Notes: generated by a model from the sequence alone, not told the origin. A stretch of DNA of 36,540 bases from JBBDIP01 sp964602455 (GCA_964602455.1 CAZRRG010000012.1:1-36540); one strand, 5' to 3'; positions 1 through 7,910 are shown, counted from the first letter of the stretch. Made by a program: numbers and translations.

Positions 1-213
1 CCCTGCCAGGAGATACTTGCCATCGGGAGAGATCATAGCTTCCCGATTGGTCGTTATTAGTTGACCGTCAAACGTTACCTCCATTACCCTAGTCGGCTCA
101 AGCACGGTGACCGTCTTTGGCTCAGGCTGCGGTTTCGTGCAGCCAGCCAACAAGACCGCAAACAGGATAACCGCGGAGATAATGCGAATCGCGCTATATC
201 TGACTCGCAGCAT
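1..213 (-). CDS. Lipoprotein, N-terminal part only (gene runs off the window)
   Basis: The reverse strand encodes the first 71 residues of an exported lipoprotein. Residues 1-18 are a basic-then-hydrophobic signal sequence ending in the lipobox LLAGC, whose Cys would be lipidated and anchor the protein outside the membrane. A Pro/Lys/Glu-rich linker follows, then a segment ending ISPDGKYLLAG, the kind of strand-turn typical of WD40/TolB-like beta-propeller blades, so a propeller is possible but unproven. The ATG at 213 was chosen over the ATG at 231 because AAAGGTGG lies seven bases before it. It is transcribed divergently from the radical SAM gene. Function cannot be assigned from this fragment. 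Confidence 0.75.
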   Translation of the reverse strand, partial: MLRVRYSAIRIISAVILFAVLLAGCTKPQPEPKTVTVLEPTRVMEVTFDGQLITTNREAMISPDGKYLLAG

Positions 214-361
214 TGGCAAACCACCTTTCATGGTTATTGAGACGATCTCTGGTGAGTGTAGGTTCCGGCTAATCCCTGCTAGATACCGCTTCCGCCCTCT
301 TGCGCGCTTGGTGGCGCCGCACCTCATATCTATCGGGTACTGGTCGAGAGTTCTGCCTCAC

Positions 362-391
362 ATGACAGGCCGACCATCGAGACGGTATGAT
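362..391 (+). promoter_or_regulatory. Sigma-A-type promoter for the radical SAM gene
   Basis: ATGACA (362-367) and TATGAT (386-391) are separated by 18 bases. Each hexamer matches the consensus at five of six positions. Transcription would start near 398, leaving a leader of about 55 bases before the proposed start at 454. Confidence 0.5.
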
Positions 392-453
392 CAACACATG
401 AACGAGCAGCCCGCTTTACCGAGCGCCATCTGCCAATCTCGAGGTGAGCCGGC

Positions 454-1323
454 ATACACTTCAAGCAAGTCAAAGGGATCCTCTCCGCCCAGAACGGAAT
501 GAACATCTACCGCGGCTGCACCCACGGCTGCATCTACTGTGACAGCCGCAGCAAGTGCTACGACATGCAGCACGACTTCGAAGACATCGAGGTCAAGAGC
601 AATGCCGTAGAGCTGCTCGAGCTCGCGCTATCGAAGAAAAGGAACAAGTGCATGGTCTCGACCGGCGCCATGTGCGACCCTTACATCCACCTGGAAACGC
701 AGCTCAACCACACGCGACGATGCCTTGAGGTCATCGACAAGCACGGGTTCGGCCTTGCGATCCAGACCAAGTCAACTAGGATCCTAAGAGACCTGGACCT
801 CCTGGAAAGCATCAACAACAAGGCAAAGTGCGTCGTCCAGATGACCCTGACCACATATGACGAAGAGCTGTGCCGGATCGTCGAGCCCAATGTCTCCACG
901 ACGCGAGAGCGTTACGAGGCCCTCAAAGTTTTCCAGGAGCGAGGCATCCCTACGGTCGTTTGGCTCTGCCCAATCCTACCCTTCATCAACGACACGGAGG
1001 AGAACCTCCGTGGGATCCGGGGATACTGCTTCGACGCAGGAGTGCGCGGTATCCTTTGCTTCAGTATGGGGCTCACGTTGCGGGAGGGAAACCGGGAGTA
1101 CTTCTACGAGAAGCTGGACGAGCACTTCCCCGGTCTGAAGGAGAAGTACCATCGCAGGTACGGGTACAGCTACGAGTGCCGCAGCGACAGGAGCCCGGAG
1201 CTGATGCGCATCTTCCACGACGAATGCGCCAAGCACGGGATCATGCACGACATCGATGAGATCTGGAGCTACATGCGGACGTATGAGAGCCGCAGGCGCG
1301 CTGACCAGCTGGCCTTGTTCTGA
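454..1323 (+). CDS. SPL-family radical SAM protein, apparently starting at ATA
   Basis: A radical SAM enzyme of the spore-photoproduct-lyase-like family (COG1533 type). CTHGCIYC supplies the three Cys of the CxxxCxxC 4Fe-4S site that cleaves S-adenosylmethionine; the following DSRS is typical of the family. The substrate is unknown, and these short versions are usually not true SplB. The first ATG (499) would remove the conserved lead-in KGILSAQNG that precedes MNIYRGC in relatives. In this frame a TGA at 445-447 blocks anything further upstream. A good ribosome site GAGGTGAG (441-448) points to ATA at 454, giving IHFKQVKGILSAQNG. Either ATA initiates or the base is a sequencing error or mutation of ATG. 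With this start the protein has 289 residues. Confidence 0.85.
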   Translation: MHFKQVKGILSAQNGMNIYRGCTHGCIYCDSRSKCYDMQHDFEDIEVKSNAVELLELALSKKRNKCMVSTGAMCDPYIHLETQLNHTRRCLEVIDKHGFGLAIQTKSTRILRDLDLLESINNKAKCVVQMTLTTYDEELCRIVEPNVSTTRERYEALKVFQERGIPTVVWLCPILPFINDTEENLRGIRGYCFDAGVRGILCFSMGLTLREGNREYFYEKLDEHFPGLKEKYHRRYGYSYECRSDRSPELMRIFHDECAKHGIMHDIDEIWSYMRTYESRRRADQLALF

Positions 1324-1425
1324 AGAAGTACGCGGAGACATGGCTGGCCTTCTGCCCCATATCCTGGTGTTTGGGCCTAGTATTTTGGCCCAGTGCTGTG
1401 CGATGCTCCGGATCGATGCATCCCG

Positions 1426-1740
1426 TCCGCGACCGTGCACCCAGATGAAGCATCCTATCCGCGACCTTGCACTCAGATGAAGCATGGTTTTGGTTATTGG
1501 GCCTTCGCCGGCTTCCAATCCGCTCGCCCTGTTCACCGGTGCCCCTCATCAGCATGAGCTCGCTCACCTGCGCGCCTCATCAGCCGGTGGGCGCACACTG
1601 GTGCACCTCATCACGCTGACCATGCTTCAGTCTGGAGCATCCCATCCTTTGAGCCTCAACGAACCGCCTCCAAGTCCGCGACCTTGCTTCATCTGAGTGC
1701 ACCCTCAAGGATAGGCCGTCCATGGGTGCACCTCATCACG
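1426..1740. repeat. Degenerate 31-32 bp periodic repeat region
   Basis: The gene-free stretch 1324-1865 holds two related repeat runs. TCCGCGACC(G/T)TGCAC(C/T)CAGATGAAGCAT occurs at 1426 and 1458, exactly 32 bases apart, with two mismatches. CTCATCA(G/C) cores, preceded by GTGCACC or variants, occur at 1545, 1576 and 1607, exactly 31 bases apart, and again at 1732; GTGCACCTCATCACG is identical at 1601-1615 and 1726-1740. Conservation is too low and the spacing too uneven for a CRISPR array. A minisatellite or a decayed mobile element is more likely. No credible gene lies here. Confidence 0.6.
1468..1701. repeat. Perfect 17-bp inverted repeat bounding the repeat region
   Basis: TGCACTCAGATGAAGCA at 1468-1484 is exactly reverse-complemented at 1685-1701. 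Both copies are also entered by the same direct 13-mer TCCGCGACCTTGC (1458-1470 and 1675-1687). Inverted ends about 200 bases apart with no reading frame between them resemble a MITE or IS remnant, but no target-site duplication is obvious. Confidence 0.5.
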
Positions 1741-1781
1741 GAGAGGGTGTTCGATTTCGGTGCAAGGGTTAACAAAGGGGT

Positions 1782-1806
1782 CGGATCAGCATCACGTGCT
1801 GATCCG
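1782..1806 (-). terminator. Hairpin downstream of the ABC-transporter operon
   Basis: CGGATCAGCA and TGCTGATCCG form a perfect 10-bp stem with a five-base loop, 60 bases past the DUF364 stop codon. On the minus strand the stem is followed by ACCCCTTTGTTAACC. This is a moderately T-rich tail, so termination is likely but not certain. Confidence 0.55.
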
Positions 1807-1865
1807 GCTTCCTAATGCTCATATCTCGCCTCTACTGCTACATCTGCGCCAGGTGCGCGTCCGCG

Positions 1866-2636
1866 CTACTCGACCCTCACAGACTTCTTTATCGAGTAGG
1901 CTCCCAAGGCAGAGATCCCGCACGCTAGCGAGATATTCCTGAAGATCTCTTCCTTGTTCTCGCTCTTCCACCACGACCCGGCCAGCACCGTAACCCTACT
2001 ACCCTTGAACGCAGCGGGGAACATCGGAGTTGATGAACCTATCATCACGATCTCCCTGGCCCTACCGCACATCTCAAGGAGGCCGTCGATGGAACCGTTT
2101 ATCATGCTGGTACCGCTGATCACGACGACGTCGCAAGTCGGCAGCACCTGGCTCTGGCTTTCCACCGGCAGAACCTGGGCTCCTCCGCTCCCCAGCATCG
2201 ATACGCCCTTGTCAAAGACGCATATCTCGGCTACGCGCGGGCCCATCATTTTGATCACCGGCGCTATTAGGCCGATCATGCCCACCTTGTCAGTTGGCCG
2301 CAGGGTGACTCCGAACGGACGGTCAGGAGAGTCGCAGTCGCTAAGTGCCTGAGACCTGGAGGCAGCCGCCAGTACCGCGATCCCTATGCCTCTCTGCAGG
2401 CTGTCGCCTCCCGATGCTGCCCAGCGGGCGATGTCCTCGGCTGGCCGTCCAACGACTTCCCGGCCGTACGGGAAGATGGAGCAGCCGGCCTCCAGGTCCT
2501 CCCTGAGGACATAAGAGACGCCGACGTGACCGTTGTCCAGTTCAACCGCGATAAGGGAGATCCCGATCACGGCATCCTTGACTTTTCGACCCTCCAGATA
2601 CGGTCTTGCCGCGTTCAAAACAGACTGTACCAACAT
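1866..2636 (-). CDS. DUF4213/DUF364 protein, putative heavy-metal chelation
   Basis: The 256-residue length and sequence fit the two-domain DUF4213 + DUF364 family. The N-terminal half (roughly 1-95) carries the FPYGREVVGRPAEDIARW-type segment. The C-terminal half (roughly 115-245) has a Rossmann-like core with VGMIGLIAPVI, VVVISGTSMING and the GSSTPMFPAAF segment that is characteristic of DUF364. Members are annotated as possible heavy-metal chelators and often sit beside FecBCD-type importers, as here. The gene is last in the operon. Its ATG follows the ATPase stop codon by one base, and GGGAGGGG lies before that stop. It may handle or sense the imported metal; that is inferred from context only. 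Confidence 0.85.
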   Translation of the reverse strand: MLVQSVLNAARPYLEGRKVKDAVIGISLIAVELDNGHVGVSYVLREDLEAGCSIFPYGREVVGRPAEDIARWAASGGDSLQRGIGIAVLAAASRSQALSDCDSPDRPFGVTLRPTDKVGMIGLIAPVIKMMGPRVAEICVFDKGVSMLGSGGAQVLPVESQSQVLPTCDVVVISGTSMINGSIDGLLEMCGRAREIVMIGSSTPMFPAAFKGSRVTVLAGSWWKSENKEEIFRNISLACGISALGAYSIKKSVRVE

Positions 2637-2637
2637 T

Positions 2638-3462
2638 CTAGTCCCCTCCCGCGCCGATGCCGCGGATCACGCAGACCTTGCGGCCCAGCGTGTCCACATC
2701 CACTAATCTCAGATCCGTCCCGTACAGCGAGGATAGGAACGCCTCACTGAGGACGTCGCAGGTCGCTCCGTGTGTGAAGTTTCCTTTCCGGTCCATGACC
2801 GCCACCTCGTCGCCCAAGAGCAGCGAGTGATCCGGATTGTGCGTGCTCATAATCACACCGTATCCTTCGCCGGCCAGGCGCTGCAGCGTCTCCAGCACCT
2901 TCACCTGGTTGCCAAGGTCCAGATGAGCGGTAGGCTCATCCAGGATGATGAACCTCGGCCTCTGCGCCAGCACCCGCGCGATCGCTGCCTGTTGCCGCTC
3001 GCCGGCGCTGATCCTCATGACAGACTTGTCGGCGATGTGCTCCAGTCCCATGTTCCGGATAGCCTGCCAGGCGACGTCGTACTCCGAGGACTTGGGTCTC
3101 TGGAACACGCCCATCCGCGGAGCGCAACCGGTGACAACATAGTCCACGACGCTGTAGTCGAAGGAAACGGCGATGCTCTGGGGGACAAAGCCCACAGCCT
3201 TGGCTATCTCATTCTGCGGCAAGCTGCGGTAGCTCCGGCCGTCCAGGGACACGTCTCCTGCGTCGGGCGTGAGCAACCCTGCGATGCATCCCAGAAGGGT
3301 CGACTTGCCGGCTCCGTTTGGGCCAAGGATCGACAACACGCGGCCTTCGGAGGCGTCGAAACTCAGGCCCTCGAATACGCGCTTGCCGGGGGTATATGAA
3401 AATGCCAGGTCCCTTACTACGATGTTCAGATCGCGCCCATCCTTTGCTTCCAGAGCAGCCAA
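2638..3462 (-). CDS. ABC transporter ATP-binding protein, FecE/FepC/BtuD type
   Basis: The cytoplasmic ATPase of the importer. It shows Walker A GPNGAGKST, Q-loop VPQS, a divergent signature ISAGERQQ (classical LSGGQ), Walker B FIILDEP, the D-loop and H-loop STHNPDH, in the usual order. The longest frame begins at TTG 3462, but that codon has no ribosome site and would add an unusual tail. Family members start just before the strand IVVRDLAFSY. AAAGGATGGG precedes a CTG at 3429 that overlaps the permease stop codon (CTGA). CTG initiation at 3429 is therefore the better start on context, giving 263 residues. Coupled translation with the permease is likely in either case. Confidence 0.9.
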   Translation of the reverse strand: MAALEAKDGRDLNIVVRDLAFSYTPGKRVFEGLSFDASEGRVLSILGPNGAGKSTLLGCIAGLLTPDAGDVSLDGRSYRSLPQNEIAKAVGFVPQSIAVSFDYSVVDYVVTGCAPRMGVFQRPKSSEYDVAWQAIRNMGLEHIADKSVMRISAGERQQAAIARVLAQRPRFIILDEPTAHLDLGNQVKVLETLQRLAGEGYGVIMSTHNPDHSLLLGDEVAVMDRKGNFTHGATCDVLSEAFLSSLYGTDLRLVDVDTLGRKVCVIRGIGAGGD

Positions 3463-4487
3463 GCGTAGAACGGAGCCCCTATCAGTCCAGTGAGGATGCT
3501 GAGGGGAATCTCCACGGATGTGGCCGCCCTCGAGATTGTATCGATTACCAGCATGAACAGACCGCCCACTAGCGCCGTGACCGGCAGCAGTTTGGTGTTG
3601 TCAGAGCCGCCGAGCAATCGTCCGAGGTGAGGGATCACCAGGCCGACCCACCCGATGGTGCCGCTGATGCTCACTGCGCTGGCTGTGAGCAGGCTTGCGC
3701 AAGCGATCGCCGCTCCCCGGTACAACTTGACGTTCATACCCAGCGACTTGGCCTCTTCCTCCCCAAATGAGAGGATGTTGATCCGCCAGCTGAGGGCCAG
3801 GAGGATGGCGCCGCAGATGATCAGCAAAGGAGATACCGCAAAAAGCTGCGGGCGTCGCACCGACTCCAGGCTCCCCATCTGCCAGAAGACGATCTCGGCA
3901 AGCTGGGTCTCGGGATCCGCCACATACTTGAGGATGCCTAGGATCGACGACATCAGCCCTCCCGTGATGATGCCGGCTAGCACCAGCGCCATGTTGCTCT
4001 GGTTCCGAAGCATGCGGGTAATGCCGACGCTCAGGCCCACTGCGAGCATGCCGAAAACGAAGGCAGACGCCTGAGTCATGGCCATGCTTCCCCCAAGGAG
4101 GATGGAAACGGCTGCCCCTACGCATGCCCCGGATGACACTCCCAGGAGATCCGGAGAAACCAGGGGATTCTGGAAAACCCCCTGGTATACTGCTCCGGAC
4201 ATTGATAGAGCCGCGCCAACCAGTACAGACGCAATAACCCGCGGCACCCTGATCACGAACAGGACGGTGTGCATGCCCTCGTCCAGCGGCGGAGAGCCGG
4301 TTACGGCCTCCCACAGCACTCGGACAGCGTCGGCCGGGTTCGCGCTGTACCGCCCCAGGCTCAGGGCAACGATGCATGAACCGGCCAGCGCTACTGCAAG
4401 ACCGAACACAAGGGCCCGGTACTGCTTTGCACGGCTTTGGATGTTACTTGTCAAGTCCAAGCTGGGCCGCAGTAAATGTCTGTCCAT
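3426..4487 (-). CDS. FecCD-family ABC transporter permease
   Basis: A 353-residue polytopic membrane protein of the FecCD/BtuC family, which imports iron-siderophores, haem, cobalamin or other metal chelates. About ten hydrophobic helices are visible. Family landmarks include RVPRVIASVLVGAALSMSG near residue 80-100, FQNPLVSPDLLGVSSGA, and the EEEAKSLGM coupling-helix region that docks the ATPase, then GWVGLVIPHLGRLL. Its 5' end overlaps the binding-protein gene by 44 bases and its 3' end overlaps the ATPase frame, so the three proteins are probably made in step. The substrate cannot be read from the permease. Confidence 0.93.
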   Translation of the reverse strand: MDRHLLRPSLDLTSNIQSRAKQYRALVFGLAVALAGSCIVALSLGRYSANPADAVRVLWEAVTGSPPLDEGMHTVLFVIRVPRVIASVLVGAALSMSGAVYQGVFQNPLVSPDLLGVSSGACVGAAVSILLGGSMAMTQASAFVFGMLAVGLSVGITRMLRNQSNMALVLAGIITGGLMSSILGILKYVADPETQLAEIVFWQMGSLESVRRPQLFAVSPLLIICGAILLALSWRINILSFGEEEAKSLGMNVKLYRGAAIACASLLTASAVSISGTIGWVGLVIPHLGRLLGGSDNTKLLPVTALVGGLFMLVIDTISRAATSVEIPLSILTGLIGAPFYAWLLWKQRMGAI

Positions 4488-5484
4488 AGACCAGCTGATA
4501 GTACTGATCCACGTCCTCCATCAGGTCATCCATGGAGTAGAGGTCGGGATGAAGGTTGTGCAGCGTCCAGCACAGTCCCAGCGCAGACGCAGCGACCGGA
4601 TAATCCCACGGCTCAAGCGCCGAGGGGAACTCGAAGACCTTCTTGTTCTTGATAGCCGAGATGGGTGCCCACTGGGGGTCGTTTAGGAGATCATCGACTG
4701 TGTAGTCCGCGTAGGCCGGGATGTAGATGACGTCCGGGTTCCACGCAATGATCTGTTCGATGTTGACATCGGTCCAGAGCTCGTCAGGCTGGAAACCTGC
4801 GGTGACGTTGACGCCGCCGGCGGTCTCAACCAAGAGGTTCTGGAGCATCGCGTCGGTGCTAACCGAAGTGCTCGAACTGCCTGAAAGCATCAAGACCGTG
4901 GGCTTGTCCTGGACGTTCTTAGCCAGGTTGCTGACCTTTTCAATCATCGAATCGTAGAAGTCGATGATCTGGGTGGCCCGGTCCTCTAGTCCCGTCGCCT
5001 TGCCGATCAAGGTGAGCGCGTCTTTGATGGACTCGAACTTCTCAACGTTCAGCGCTATGCACGGCACGCCGATCTCGGTGAAGCTCTCTATCTGGTCCTT
5101 GAACCTTACCGGCAGTACCACGAGATCGGGATTGACAGTCATCACGGTCTCCATGTTGACGTTCTTGCCTTTGCCGATCTGCGTAGCCTCGTTGACCTCG
5201 GGCGCGACCAGGTCGTACAGCCCGTAGGCCATGTCCTTGTTGCCGAAACCTGCGATCCGGGAGCCGTCTCCGGACAGCACGATGACCATGTTCATGCTAG
5301 GATTGTGGGTTCCAATGACCCGCTCCGCCGGCTTCGATAGTTCGACGGTCCTCTCAAGATGGTCTACTACCACTATCTTCTCAGGTTGCTGCGGGGTAGC
5401 CGGCGCCTTGGGCGTGCATCCGGCAAGAAGCGTGGCTGCATACACGAGTGCAAGAACGAAAACACCGAGCCTCTTCGTGAACAT
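4444..5484 (-). CDS. FecB/BtuF-type substrate-binding lipoprotein
   Basis: The 346-residue extracytoplasmic receptor of the importer. The signal peptide ends in LLAGC (lipid anchor), followed by a Pro/Gln-rich linker. The body has the two-lobe class III binding-protein pattern: VVDHLERTVEL, PAERVIGTH, a central NMETVMTVNPDLVVLP, and the late IIAWNPDVIYIP and WAPISAIKNKKVFEFP. GGAGG lies about ten bases before the ATG. It is the first gene of a four-gene operon with the permease, ATPase and DUF364 protein. The ligand is unknown; a metal, metallophore or corrinoid is expected from the family. Confidence 0.93.
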   Translation of the reverse strand: MFTKRLGVFVLALVYAATLLAGCTPKAPATPQQPEKIVVVDHLERTVELSKPAERVIGTHNPSMNMVIVLSGDGSRIAGFGNKDMAYGLYDLVAPEVNEATQIGKGKNVNMETVMTVNPDLVVLPVRFKDQIESFTEIGVPCIALNVEKFESIKDALTLIGKATGLEDRATQIIDFYDSMIEKVSNLAKNVQDKPTVLMLSGSSSTSVSTDAMLQNLLVETAGGVNVTAGFQPDELWTDVNIEQIIAWNPDVIYIPAYADYTVDDLLNDPQWAPISAIKNKKVFEFPSALEPWDYPVAASALGLCWTLHNLHPDLYSMDDLMEDVDQYYQLVYGQTFTAAQLGLDK

Positions 5485-5656
5485 GGATCCTCTTCCTCCC
5501 CAATCTCACCTTGATCGCGATGTGACCGATTCCCCTGTGGATTGGAGTTGGAAAAGCAGAGCAAACGCCCAAACAGGCTCATCGAAGGTGCGATAAGCCG
5601 GGCGAAGCCTATATAACTCCTTTCCACAATGGGAGACCATGCCGTTTCCAACATGA

Positions 5657-5700
5657 CCCTATCGCCTGCAATCCATAGCGTGTAGCTTTAGGGCTTGCAG
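5657..5700 (-). promoter_or_regulatory. Possible H-type pseudoknot in the ABC-operon leader
   Basis: On the minus strand CTGCAA (5700-5695) can pair with TTGCAG (5671-5666), and CCCTA inside that loop (5693-5689) can pair with TAGGG (5661-5657) beyond it, giving interlocked stems of six and five pairs. No known riboswitch consensus was recognised. Chance pairing cannot be excluded. Confidence 0.25.
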
Positions 5701-5807
5701 ATTCGGAGTTCTGATAACCGGTACCTAGACAAGCATACCACGTTAGCAGGTCAAAGAGGTACCCATGCGGGCTGATTGGCCGGTACTCTGAGGAGTAACA
5801 TGAAGAG

Positions 5808-5843
5808 GATCACTGGCCTGCGTTAACCAGCAGGCCAGTGATC
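5808..5843. terminator. Strong 13-bp hairpin after the CPBP protease gene
   Basis: Thirteen perfect pairs (GATCACTGGCCTG with CAGGCCAGTGATC) enclose a ten-base loop. An outer seven-base arm ATGAAGA/TCTTCAT (5800-5806, 5850-5856) extends the structure across the CPBP stop codon. The tail on the minus strand is only mildly T-rich (CCTCTTCATGTT). Confidence 0.6.
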
Positions 5844-5852
5844 GCGGTATCT

Positions 5853-6590
5853 TCATCTAATCAGTTTGGCCACGTATGAGATGGCGGCTAGCAGCCCGTC
5901 CGAGACGTTATGTATCAAGACCGGCCCGAGCAGGCTTCCCGTGTTGCGGTACATGAAAGCGTAGAGGATACCGAAGCCGAAGGCGATCACCAACTGCACA
6001 GGGTCCAAATAGGTGATCTTGAACGGCGATACGGTGAACCCGATGTGCGCCATGGAGAACAAGACGGCGCTTATGACGCCTGCGGTGGGGACCGTGAACC
6101 CCGGGAACCGCACTTCGCTGTTCCATGATCTGGCCAGGATGGTCAAGATGAGCGACCTGAACAGCAGCTCCTCCGCGATACCCGGCATCGTGAACATGAA
6201 CAGGAGGCTTCCGGCCACATTCCGCGCATTCATGGGATGGTTTACGGCAGACTGCATGGCTGCCCCCGGCATCAGCAAGTTGAAGATGACGCCGTACACA
6301 GCGCACCCGAGGCAGAACCTCCAGAAGATCTTCATCGACCAGTCACTCTTGTTAAGGTTCAGACCCCACTCAGCCATGCTCAGCTTCCACTGCGCGCCGA
6401 GCGAAACGATCACAACCATGGACAGTACCGCCTGCGCTATGTGGTGCAGGAATCGCCACGCAAACACTCCATCAGGGTCAAGACCGGCAAACCCTCCAAC
6501 CGTCGCATCAGCGAATCTCGATGATAGCAGGGGAATCAGATAAACCAGAACTACGGCAAAGATGAGATCTCTGGCTTTCCTACCCGTCAT
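5853..6590 (-). CDS. CPBP-family intramembrane glutamic endopeptidase
   Basis: A 245-residue membrane protein of the Abi/CAAX-processing (CPBP, formerly DUF2 Abi) family. The catalytic signature EELLFR (EExxxR) sits near residue 140 within a hydrophobic helix, followed by the conserved His in SMAHIGF and the late LIHNVSD motif; about seven helices are predicted by eye. Relatives cleave within membranes (Rce1-like) and in bacteria have been linked to bacteriocin self-immunity and protein scaffolding. No bacteriocin gene is visible nearby. AAGGAAGG precedes the ATG by seven bases, and an extended -10 promoter lies just upstream. Confidence 0.9.
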   Translation of the reverse strand: MTGRKARDLIFAVVLVYLIPLLSSRFADATVGGFAGLDPDGVFAWRFLHHIAQAVLSMVVIVSLGAQWKLSMAEWGLNLNKSDWSMKIFWRFCLGCAVYGVIFNLLMPGAAMQSAVNHPMNARNVAGSLLFMFTMPGIAEELLFRSLILTILARSWNSEVRFPGFTVPTAGVISAVLFSMAHIGFTVSPFKITYLDPVQLVIAFGFGILYAFMYRNTGSLLGPVLIHNVSDGLLAAISYVAKLIR

Positions 6591-6638
6591 ACTACTTCCT
6601 TCCTTCTTTCTCTTGTGATGCTTACTGCGGGACTCCCC

Positions 6639-6647
6639 ATTATAGCA
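6639..6647 (-). promoter_or_regulatory. Extended -10 promoter of the CPBP gene
   Basis: TGCTATAAT on the minus strand is a perfect -10 hexamer with the TGn extension. No good -35 is present, as is usual for extended -10 promoters. Transcription would start about 40 bases before the ATG. Confidence 0.6.
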
Positions 6648-6665
6648 GTAATCGGAGATGTGGGA

Positions 6666-7910
6666 CTAATGGAGGGTCACTCCGAACAACCCGAACAACT
6701 CACCGTTGTCCTTACACGCGTACTCGAAGCACACTCCGTCGACCATGTAGACCCTGCAGCTGTCAGTCGCTAAGGCGATCCTCACCGGCTCTCCCCCATC
6801 CGGCTGAAGCGTGAGCAAGGCCTCAAAGGGACACTTCGTGACCACCTGCAATCTTGTTGCGGATGCAAGCAGTTCTTCGAGCTGATCCAGGGTATCGGGA
6901 TCGGTAACCGTGTGGTCCTCGCCGTCAAGCGTCAGCGTCGCCGACACAACACCCTGTATCAGATCCGGTCTAAACACGCCGGTGTTCACTCCATACTGCT
7001 TCGCGATTGGGCGTACCATAGCAAGAAGCTCGGCTGCGTTCCCCGCCTCAATGCAACGTGGGTCGGCGCCAGGCCTCACCAGACTGCCGCCGTTGGTAAA
7101 GCACCAGTAATCGTGATTGTGCTTGATCCAGACTCCAAGCGAACCCTCGCGATCAGGCCATCCCTGCTGGGTTGCGGTCGCCGCTGCGCGTCCAAACGCA
7201 TCCAGCCACACGTCTTGGTCCATGGGGACGTAGTAGCCTGCCTCGCCATAGGGATACCACTGACCTGGATGCTCCGTGGGCCTCAGCATGAGGCTTATCC
7301 CCTCGTTAGCGGGGCGGCTGCGGAGCATCTTATCGTAGGAGTGCTCGTCAACGACAAAGCGGAACACGTACTCGCTGCCGTACATCTCGTGCTTACCCTC
7401 TGTGGCGATGTACTCGCCGGTCTTCCTGGCCCGGATAGCAGCGTAGTACGTTCCCTCCGGAAGCCCAGTCAAGGAGAGGCGGTCAGCGCCTTCGAGTATC
7501 ATCTCGAGGTCTTCTGCCCTACACACGTAGAGGCCGCCAAGCGAGATGGCGTCAGCGTGGTTGACGCTTATGTCCTCGCGGAGCGTCACGGTCGGCAGTT
7601 CCTGCAGCACCGCCTCGATGTTGTAGAACACGCTCAGCGCGTCTGCACACATCCAACCCCGTTCAGTCCATATCTCGGCCCATATAGGGTTCTCATAGGG
7701 AATGGTCACCTCGCCGTTCGAGGTGATGGTGAAGTCCGGCTGGTCAGGAGAGATGTTACCTGCCTGGTCCCCGGCAACGGGGGGCTCGGATGCCTGTCGA
7801 TCCGGCCCTTCGTCGACGGTACACGCGGTCACGGAGCAGGAGAAAAGCAATAATGCCGCCAGCAGGATCCACGGGACCCATGAGCGAGCTCGCAGAGCGG
7901 AGCAAAACAT
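6666..7910 (-). CDS. Lipoprotein of unknown function
   Basis: A 414-residue exported lipoprotein. Residues 1-28 are a signal peptide (basic start, hydrophobic core WILLAALLLF, Cys in a TAC/SC context), followed by a low-complexity acidic linker. The rest is globular, rich in beta-strand-like segments and aromatic residues, with many Cys and His but no motif I recognise. A longer frame continues upstream to 8195, but it would run through the end of the exonuclease gene. The ATG at 7910 has a GGATGGGGG site seven bases upstream and begins exactly at the signal peptide. It is probably a surface-exposed protein; function unknown. Confidence 0.75.
   Translation of the reverse strand: MFCSALRARSWVPWILLAALLLFSCSVTACTVDEGPDRQASEPPVAGDQAGNISPDQPDFTITSNGEVTIPYENPIWAEIWTERGWMCADALSVFYNIEAVLQELPTVTLREDISVNHADAISLGGLYVCRAEDLEMILEGADRLSLTGLPEGTYYAAIRARKTGEYIATEGKHEMYGSEYVFRFVVDEHSYDKMLRSRPANEGISLMLRPTEHPGQWYPYGEAGYYVPMDQDVWLDAFGRAAATATQQGWPDREGSLGVWIKHNHDYWCFTNGGSLVRPGADPRCIEAGNAAELLAMVRPIAKQYGVNTGVFRPDLIQGVVSATLTLDGEDHTVTDPDTLDQLEELLASATRLQVVTKCPFEALLTLQPDGGEPVRIALATDSCRVYMVDGVCFEYACKDNGELFGLFGVTLH

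Larger units (their letters stand above)
5485..5852. other. 368-base gene-free leader and intergenic region of the ABC operon
   Basis: This stretch lies between the CPBP protease stop and the binding-protein start, both on the minus strand. It has no credible reading frame. It contains the hairpin at 5808-5843, a possible pseudoknot at 5657-5700 and a CTCC/GGAG hairpin at about 5617-5635. A TTTGACC box near 5750 could be a -35 element, but no convincing -10 is found. The length would allow a cis-acting leader RNA. Confidence 0.4.

Noticed and set aside
107..502. 131-residue plus-strand frame ahead of the radical SAM gene
   Set aside because: It lies antisense to the lipoprotein signal sequence and has no ribosome site or domain. 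Its last 20 codons only overlap the true leader of the radical SAM gene in another frame.
976..1567. Two minus-strand frames with repeated 'LHL(S/G)ARSR' segments
   Set aside because: The repetition comes from the 32-bp DNA repeat; the frames run antisense through the radical SAM gene and have no ribosome site.
1426..1740. Short CRISPR array
   Set aside because: Repeats are too short and degenerate, periods are 31-32 bases with no unique spacers of CRISPR length, and no cas genes are nearby.
3601..4377. 258-residue minus-strand frame within the permease
   Set aside because: Out-of-frame shadow of the FecCD gene, Arg/Gly/His-rich with no membrane segments.
5485..5700. Cobalamin or molybdenum-cofactor riboswitch
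   Set aside because: I could not find the B12 box or another diagnostic core; only generic stems are visible.
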